Source of the DNA: an uncultured beta proteobacterium
GTDB taxonomy: Bacteria; Pseudomonadota; Gammaproteobacteria; Burkholderiales; SG8-39
DNA length: 20,536 bases
Direction: 5' to 3'
Assembly: GCA_902826155.1 (NCBI GenBank)
Contig: CADEDU010000101.1
Coordinates: forward strand, 1-20,536
Positions 16,347 through 20,536 of this stretch are shown one piece after another. The translations under genes were made by a program, and so were the position numbers. The stretch's first letter is position 1, and the number at the start of each line of letters is the position of its first letter. The notes beneath the pieces are model-generated. The model had not been told where the DNA came from, did no database searches, and saw only the letters and a list, made by a program, of their open reading frames with translations.

Positions 16347-16366
16347 TAGTCGACTGAAGCCGACTA
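16347..16366 (-). other. Hairpin at the 3' end of the binding-protein gene
   Basis: TAGTCG (16347-16352) and CGACTA (16361-16366) form a 6-bp inverted repeat with an 8-nt loop that includes the binding protein's TAG stop. A stem between the binding-protein and permease genes could stabilise upstream mRNA and favour extra binding protein, as known for other import operons. The stem is short and there is no T-run. Confidence 0.3.
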
Positions 16367-17347
16367 CTGCGAATGGATCACCGCCTGGTCGCGCACCGGA
16401 TCCTTGAAGTAGCCGTCGGCGATGGCGACCTTGATGACCTCCCACAGCGTCTCGCGCGTCGCGGCGTTCTGCGCGGACTCGACGCGGTAGACGACGCGTG
16501 GCGCCGAGATCATGTCCTTGAACGCGCCGGGGGGGAACTTGAGCGCGGCCTGGATGATCGTGTCGGACTCGTCGGCGTTGCTGCGCATGAATCGCGCCGC
16601 TTCGTCGAACGCCGCAACCACGCGTGGAATCGCGGCACCGTTCTTCGCGATCCAATCCTCGCGCGCACCGATCGCGAGCAGCCAGCCGTCCTTGCCGGTC
16701 AGCTCATGCCACGCCTGCTTGCCGTTGAGGATGATGCGATAGCCCGCGTTGTCGCGCATCGTGAGCGTGGCGGTGGGCTCCCATGTCATGCCGGCTTCGA
16801 CGCGGTCGGCGGCCAGTTGCGTGCGCACCAGCGGCGGGCCGGCCTGGACCACGGTGACGTCCTTGCCGAGCGTGATGCCCTTGCGCTTGGCGTAGAGGTT
16901 CAAGACGGAGTACTCGGCCGATCCCATGTCGGCGGCGATTGTTTTGCCCTTCAGATCGTTGAGCGACTTGATGGCCGGATCCTTGGTGATCACCGAGAGC
17001 GACGTCATGTCTACGAGCGAGGAGATCATCTTCACCGGCACGCCTTCCAGCCGCATCTTCTGAAAGACGAGCGGGCCGCCGGCGAGCATGTGGCTCTCTC
17101 CCGAAGCGAGCGAGCCGTAGTACGCGTTGATCGTGCCGTAGGGCGTGACCTCGATGTCCAGGCCGTGCTTCTTGTCGAAGCCCTTGCCTTTGAGGACGTT
17201 GATGATCAGCCCGGTATGGGAAGGGAACCCCAGATTGCTGACCTTGACCTTCAACGGCTCCTGCGCGTGAACGATCGTGCTCGTCAGAGCGAACGCGACC
17301 GCAGCACCCAACACGGCGAATGCGGGTCTCATGCTTGTCGATGGCAT
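16364..17347 (-). CDS. Periplasmic substrate-binding protein, SsuA/NMT1 type
   Basis: This 327-residue binding protein has a signal peptide in residues 1-28 (MPSTSMRPAFAVLG, hydrophobic core, ending VHA before QEPLKVKV). The body matches the NMT1/THI5-like and sulfonate-binding fold: an early GFPSHTGLIINVLKGKGF helix, DIEVTPYG, a KSLNDLKGKTIAADMGSAEY segment, and AGMTWEPTA. Family members bind nitrate, sulfonates, taurine, aromatic acids and pyrimidine thiamin precursors. ATG 17347 is chosen because GAGGAGGG lies 8 nt upstream (17356-17363) and it starts the signal peptide; the longer frame adds 38 residues with no secretion signal. It is the first gene of the minus-strand operon, divergent from the decarboxylase. 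Confidence 0.92.
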   Translation of the reverse strand: MPSTSMRPAFAVLGAAVAFALTSTIVHAQEPLKVKVSNLGFPSHTGLIINVLKGKGFDKKHGLDIEVTPYGTINAYYGSLASGESHMLAGGPLVFQKMRLEGVPVKMISSLVDMTSLSVITKDPAIKSLNDLKGKTIAADMGSAEYSVLNLYAKRKGITLGKDVTVVQAGPPLVRTQLAADRVEAGMTWEPTATLTMRDNAGYRIILNGKQAWHELTGKDGWLLAIGAREDWIAKNGAAIPRVVAAFDEAARFMRSNADESDTIIQAALKFPPGAFKDMISAPRVVYRVESAQNAATRETLWEVIKVAIADGYFKDPVRDQAVIHSQ

Positions 17348-17562
17348 CGTCTTGTCCCTCCTCGTTTGGGAATGCGCGCGACCGCACAAGATGATCGCAC
17401 GGTTCTCCCAGTGGGGAATAGTCGCTAGATGTTGGTGTAGCCAGCCGCTGGTACGGGGCACGAGGGCAGCAGCGCGTGTCGATCGATTCCGCTGGCGCGC
17501 AATCGTAGACTCCGTAGACTCGCTCTCGTCATCGCCACGCCATCCAACAAGGAGGAGATGTC
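17348..17562. promoter_or_regulatory. Divergent intergenic region between importer and decarboxylase, with a tandem 9-mer
   Basis: These 215 bp must drive both the minus-strand importer and the plus-strand decarboxylase. CGTAGACTC is tandemly duplicated at 17504-17512 and 17513-17521, about 42 nt before the decarboxylase ATG. A strong SD (AAGGAGGAG, 17549-17557) precedes that ATG. CCCAGTGGG forms a short palindrome near 17409-17417. I cannot assign clear -35/-10 or sigma-54 boxes. Confidence 0.4.
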
Positions 17563-18543
17563 ATGCAAGGCAAGATCGGCCTGGAAGAACACTTCGGCCT
17601 CAAGGACACCATCGAGGATTCGACCGGCTTCGCCCCTGAGCACTTGCGCGATGAACTGCGCGCGCGGCTTCTCGATATTCACGGCCTGCGGTTGCGTGAG
17701 ATGGACGCGCATGGCATGGAGATGATGCTGCTCTCGCTCAACGCACCGACGGTGCAGGGCATCCCGGACACCAAGCGGGCGATCGAGCTGGCGCGGCGCA
17801 CGAACGACTACCTGGCGGCCGAGGTCGCCAAACGGCCCGATCGATTTCAAGGCCTCGCTGCGCTCGCGATGCAGGACCCGGACGAGGCGACGCGCGAGTA
17901 CGAGCGCTGCGTCAAGGCACTCGGTTTTCGTGGCGCGCTGGTGAACGGGTTTTCGCAGGTCGGCAGCGCCGAGACTTGCGTCTATCTCGACGACCCTCGC
18001 TACAACGACTTCTGGGCGAAAGTGGCGGCGCTCGACTATCCGTTCTATCTGCATCCGCGCAATCCGATTCCGCGCGATGCGCAGATCTACGCGGGGCACA
18101 CGTGGCTGCTCGGGCCGTCATGGGCGTTCGCGCAGGAGACGGCGGTGCACGCGCTGCGGTTGATCGCTTCGGGCCTGTTCGATCGCCATCCGAACTTGCA
18201 GATCGTGCTCGGACACATGGGGGAGGGGCTTCCGTTCAATCTGTGGCGCATCGACAACCGCAACGGCTGGATGGCCAAGGGACACGGCACGCCCGCCAAG
18301 CACCCGGTCGCGCACTACATGCAGAACAATTTCTACATCACGACTTCGGGCCACTTCCGCACGCCCGCGCTGCTCGCCACGATGATGGAACTGGGTGTCG
18401 ATCGCATCATGTTCTCGACCGACTGGCCGTTCGAGTCGATCGAGCTGGCGGCGCGGTGGTTCGACCACGCCGAGATCAGCGAAGCCGATCGGCTGAAGAT
18501 CGGCCGTACCAACGCGCTGAAACTCTACAAGCTTGGCGGCTGA
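17563..18543 (+). CDS. Gamma-resorcylate decarboxylase-like amidohydrolase-family decarboxylase
   Basis: This 326-residue protein is a metal-dependent, non-oxidative decarboxylase of the amidohydrolase superfamily (ACMSD/gamma-resorcylate decarboxylase group). It closely resembles gamma-resorcylate decarboxylase as I remember it: MQGKIGLEEHF at the N-terminus, ALVNGFSQ, YPFYLHPRNPIP, GHTWLLGPSWAFAQET, LGHMGEGLP, FSTDWPFE and KIGRTNA. The expected metal ligands E8, H10, H164 and D287 fall at the family positions, with H218 and R229 also kept. Relatives remove ring carboxylates from 2,6-dihydroxybenzoate, 5-carboxyvanillate, 2,3-dihydroxybenzoate and isoorotate (5-carboxyuracil). Beside a barbiturase-family enzyme and Mo hydroxylases a heterocyclic carboxylate is plausible, but a resorcylate-type substrate is the safer default by similarity. 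ATG 17563 has the SD AAGGAGGAG 5 nt upstream. Its stop directly abuts the stop of the convergent amidohydrolase. Confidence 0.9.
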   Translation: MQGKIGLEEHFGLKDTIEDSTGFAPEHLRDELRARLLDIHGLRLREMDAHGMEMMLLSLNAPTVQGIPDTKRAIELARRTNDYLAAEVAKRPDRFQGLAALAMQDPDEATREYERCVKALGFRGALVNGFSQVGSAETCVYLDDPRYNDFWAKVAALDYPFYLHPRNPIPRDAQIYAGHTWLLGPSWAFAQETAVHALRLIASGLFDRHPNLQIVLGHMGEGLPFNLWRIDNRNGWMAKGHGTPAKHPVAHYMQNNFYITTSGHFRTPALLATMMELGVDRIMFSTDWPFESIELAARWFDHAEISEADRLKIGRTNALKLYKLGG

Positions 18544-19659
18544 CTACTTGACCTTCGCCATGTTCAAGATCGCCGCGACCACGCCGCCCCCCGCGGGCCC
18601 CTGCTGGAGCGCGGCGACCGAGCAGTAGACGGCCGGGTCACCGATCGCAGCCGCGGCAACCGCGCCCACCGCGCCTTTGGTATGGTGGGTGTGATGGATA
18701 TCGGAGTCGTTGAGCGACACCAGCCGACGCCCGCGCAGCCGACCCGATGGATGCGTCTCGCACTTGATGAAGCAGTTCACCAGCGCATCGCCCAGGTCGC
18801 TTGCCCGGGCGCGCTCTGGCAAAGCCAGACCCGCGTTGCGGATCGCCTCATAGATGCCTTCGAAGTCGATGGAGTCTTTCATCACCGAGTGACCGATGCG
18901 GAAATCGCCACCGATGCCGCGCCGATTGCCCACCACCACGATCTGCGCCTCGTCCTGCTCGACGCCGGACGAACATGACGCAACCGACGAGTAGAGCGAC
19001 AGGTCCTTGGCGATCTGCTCGGGGCGCGGCAGGGGGAACTCACCGATGCCCACGCCGATGCCAAGTGCCGCAGTGGCATTCGAGACGGCCATGGATTCCA
19101 TCGTGTCGTGCATCACGCAGGTCTGACCGCGCGAGGCAGCCGCTGCGATGCGCTCGGCAGTCAACAGCGGTGTCTTGCTCTGCACGAAGTGAACGTCTTT
19201 CGGGTCGGTGATACCCGCATCGGCCATTGCGCGGCGCACGGCGGCGGCCACCTTCTCGACCATCGGCAAACGCCCGATCTCTTCGGGCAGGATCTTTTCC
19301 GACACGGTCATGCCGACCGTCAGACGCAGTTCCTTCTTCGACGCCTCGGACACTGCGCTGTCGGGGACGCGCACGAACACGTTCATGTGCGGCGAGATGA
19401 CGCCGTCGCAGCCGCCCGACAGTGCGATCGGCACCTGCAGCGCCTGGGCGCGGGTGCGCGTGCCCTTGTTGACGAAGAAGTCGCGCAACACGCGATCGAC
19501 GAGAACGCGCGAGATGTCGTTCACGCCACCGTTACCTTCGGTCTTGGCGACGACCGCGACGATGTCATCGGCGCTGAACTTGTGCTCGCGCATGGCCGCT
19601 TCGATGCCGGCCGTGTCTTGCACGTTTTCCATCGGGATCTTGCAAACGATAAAGGGCAT
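18544..19659 (-). CDS. Ring-opening amidohydrolase, cyanuric acid hydrolase/barbiturase family, divergent
   Basis: This 371-residue protein belongs to the small AtzD/TrzD/barbiturase family, which hydrolytically opens cyclic imide rings with three Ser-Lys pairs. Visible motifs include KTEGNGGVND (39-48), SGGCDG (81-86), ILPEEIGR, FVQSKTPLLT, SSVASCSSGVE, CETHPSGRLRG, NDSDIHH and QQGPAGGG. The three candidate Lys are K39, K162 and K299; the three Ser are S81, S230 (or S231) and S347, so the core is intact and the length normal. Two positions I recall as substrate-binding Arg in AtzD appear changed: Asn in MAVSNATAALG (N194) and His in IHHTHHTKG (H325), while R51 remains. This may mean a different ring substrate. 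Known reactions are cyanuric acid to carboxybiuret/biuret and barbiturate to ureidomalonate. It is 129 nt downstream of an SDR on the same strand. Confidence 0.9.
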   Translation of the reverse strand: MPFIVCKIPMENVQDTAGIEAAMREHKFSADDIVAVVAKTEGNGGVNDISRVLVDRVLRDFFVNKGTRTRAQALQVPIALSGGCDGVISPHMNVFVRVPDSAVSEASKKELRLTVGMTVSEKILPEEIGRLPMVEKVAAAVRRAMADAGITDPKDVHFVQSKTPLLTAERIAAAASRGQTCVMHDTMESMAVSNATAALGIGVGIGEFPLPRPEQIAKDLSLYSSVASCSSGVEQDEAQIVVVGNRRGIGGDFRIGHSVMKDSIDFEGIYEAIRNAGLALPERARASDLGDALVNCFIKCETHPSGRLRGRRLVSLNDSDIHHTHHTKGAVGAVAAAAIGDPAVYCSVAALQQGPAGGGVVAAILNMAKVK

Positions 19660-19750
19660 GGCCTGTTTCCAGTCGATGGCGGGGAGTCGCGGCCTGGCAA
19701 CTCCCGCGGGTTGAACGGATGATGCGGTAAGGATTGAGAGGCGTGCGTGT

Positions 19751-19795
19751 CGGCGCTGCTTCTGCCGGCGCTATTTCTGCCGGCGCTGCTACTTC
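19751..19795. repeat. 15-bp tandem repeat, three copies, at the 3' end of the right-edge SDR
   Basis: Units start at 19751, 19766 and 19781 with CGGCGCTGCTTCTGC, CGGCGCTATTTCTGC and CGGCGCTGCTACTTC. The last unit overlaps the SDR stop codon. Each holds a GCCGGC or GGCGC core that could pair between units. It occupies a third of the 129-bp gap before the amidohydrolase gene; the rest shows no clear promoter or terminator. A slippage array or mRNA-processing element are both possible. Confidence 0.5.
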
Positions 19796-20536
19796 TTGTC
19801 GCGCACGCGGTCCATCACGTCTTTCTGCTGGCCGCCGTCGATCTCGATCATGGTGCCGTTGACGAAGTGCGCGCGCGGCGAGCACAGATACACCACCAGA
19901 TCGGAGACTTCATCGACTTCGGCGATGCGTCCGAGCGGAATCGCGCTCGGGGCGAGCTTGTCGGCTTCTTCGACCGAGATGTTCATGTCGCGGGCCATGG
20001 CCTTTACCAGGCCGGCCCAACGCTCGGTGCGCACCGGGCCGGGATTCACCGCGCAGAAGCTGATGTTGTGCTTGCCGTACTGACCTGCCAGGGCCTTGGT
20101 GAAGTTCTGGCCGGCCGCATTGGCCGCGCCCGGTGCGATCTCCCAGTACGACACCTTGATGCCGTCGTTGCCGATCAGGTTGACCACGCGACCGCCGCGC
20201 TGCTTGATCATGTAGGGCATCGCGTGCTTGGTGCAGCGCACGTAGCCCATGAACTTGAGCTGCAGCGCCTGCGCCCAATGCTCCTCAGTCAGGAACTCCA
20301 GCGTGCCACCGGGTGCCGCGCCGGCGTTGTTCACGAGGATGTCGATCCGGCCGCCGAGCGCCTTGGCCGCGTCGTTGACGAACTTCTCGGCGTCCGCAGG
20401 CTTGGTCAGATCGGCGGGGATCGCGACGATCTTGCGGCCGGTGGCCTTGGCGATTTCCGCCGCGGCTGCCTCCAGTGGCTCCTTGCGTCGCGCGCAGATC
20501 GCGACATCGACGCCTTCCTGGGCGGGCCCCAGCGCC
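19789..20536 (-). CDS. SDR family protein, N-terminus beyond window edge, non-canonical active site
   Basis: This SDR is cut at its 5' end by the window; the nucleotide-binding glycine motif lies outside. The visible part starts before VDVAICARRKEPLE, has ILVNNAGAAPG, a NPGPVRTERW loop and a typical C-terminus HFVNGTMIEIDGG. Aligned through the conserved FTKAL helix, the position of the catalytic Tyr is Pro (codon 20131-20133), that of Lys is Asn (20119-20121), and the Ser pair reads GN (NLIGNDGIK). All three canonical catalytic residues are therefore absent, yet the rest is well kept. From memory a subgroup of SDRs with NAA in place of KAA exists in proteobacteria, so this may be an SDR with other chemistry rather than decay. 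It precedes the ring-opening amidohydrolase. Confidence 0.87.
   Translation of the reverse strand, partial: ALGPAQEGVDVAICARRKEPLEAAAAEIAKATGRKIVAIPADLTKPADAEKFVNDAAKALGGRIDILVNNAGAAPGGTLEFLTEEHWAQALQLKFMGYVRCTKHAMPYMIKQRGGRVVNLIGNDGIKVSYWEIAPGAANAAGQNFTKALAGQYGKHNISFCAVNPGPVRTERWAGLVKAMARDMNISVEEADKLAPSAIPLGRIAEVDEVSDLVVYLCSPRAHFVNGTMIEIDGGQQKDVMDRVRDKK

Noticed and set aside
18544..19659. Calling this gene a proven barbiturase or cyanuric acid hydrolase
   Set aside because: Two expected substrate-binding Arg appear replaced, so only the family can be supported.

Overview
The window is high-GC (about two-thirds G+C by eye), densely coded proteobacterial DNA. Strong Shine-Dalgarno (SD) sites, ATGA-type stop/start overlaps, complete Liv-type and SsuABC-type importers and a Mo hydroxylase in separate subunits fit a metabolically versatile betaproteobacterium such as a Burkholderiales member. 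That placement is inference; no rRNA or tRNA is present. I see no transposase, integrase, CRISPR array, transcription factor or molybdenum-cofactor maturation gene.

Layout. (1) 1-741, minus: an SDR (short-chain dehydrogenase/reductase) cut by the left edge, with a TTG start and a glycine in place of the catalytic Tyr. (2) 742-1183: a divergent control region with a 16-bp perfect tandem repeat, a 12-bp palindrome and a short ORF running into livH. (3) 1184-7024, plus: livH-livM-livG-livF, a periplasmic binding protein, and a 414-residue protein made of three tandem RidA/YjgF domains. (4) 7025-7196: a spacer with three 23-bp tandem hairpin repeats and a 10-codon ORF overlapping the next gene. 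(5) 7197-13897, plus: a molybdenum hydroxylase set (FAD subunit, catalytic subunit, 2[2Fe-2S] subunit, second catalytic subunit), then an SDR. (6) 17347-13928, minus: an SsuA/C/B-like importer (binding protein, permease, ATPase) followed by an SDR. (7) 17563-18543, plus: a gamma-resorcylate-decarboxylase-like metal-dependent decarboxylase. (8) 20536-18544, minus: an SDR cut by the right edge and lacking the canonical Ser/Tyr/Lys, then a ring-opening amidohydrolase of the cyanuric acid hydrolase/barbiturase family.

Working model (inference). This looks like a catabolic island for a nitrogen heterocycle or related aromatic acid. Two importers bring substrate in, SDRs and molybdenum hydroxylases oxidise it, a decarboxylase removes a ring carboxylate, the amidohydrolase opens an imide-type ring, and the RidA fusion may hydrolyse an enamine/imine intermediate. 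The known oxidative pyrimidine route (uracil to barbiturate by a uracil/thymine dehydrogenase, then barbiturase) and isoorotate decarboxylase, a relative of the decarboxylase seen here, make a 5-substituted pyrimidine one attractive substrate. However, the amidohydrolase seems to lack two of the three arginines I recall as conserved in that family, so a new ring substrate is also possible.
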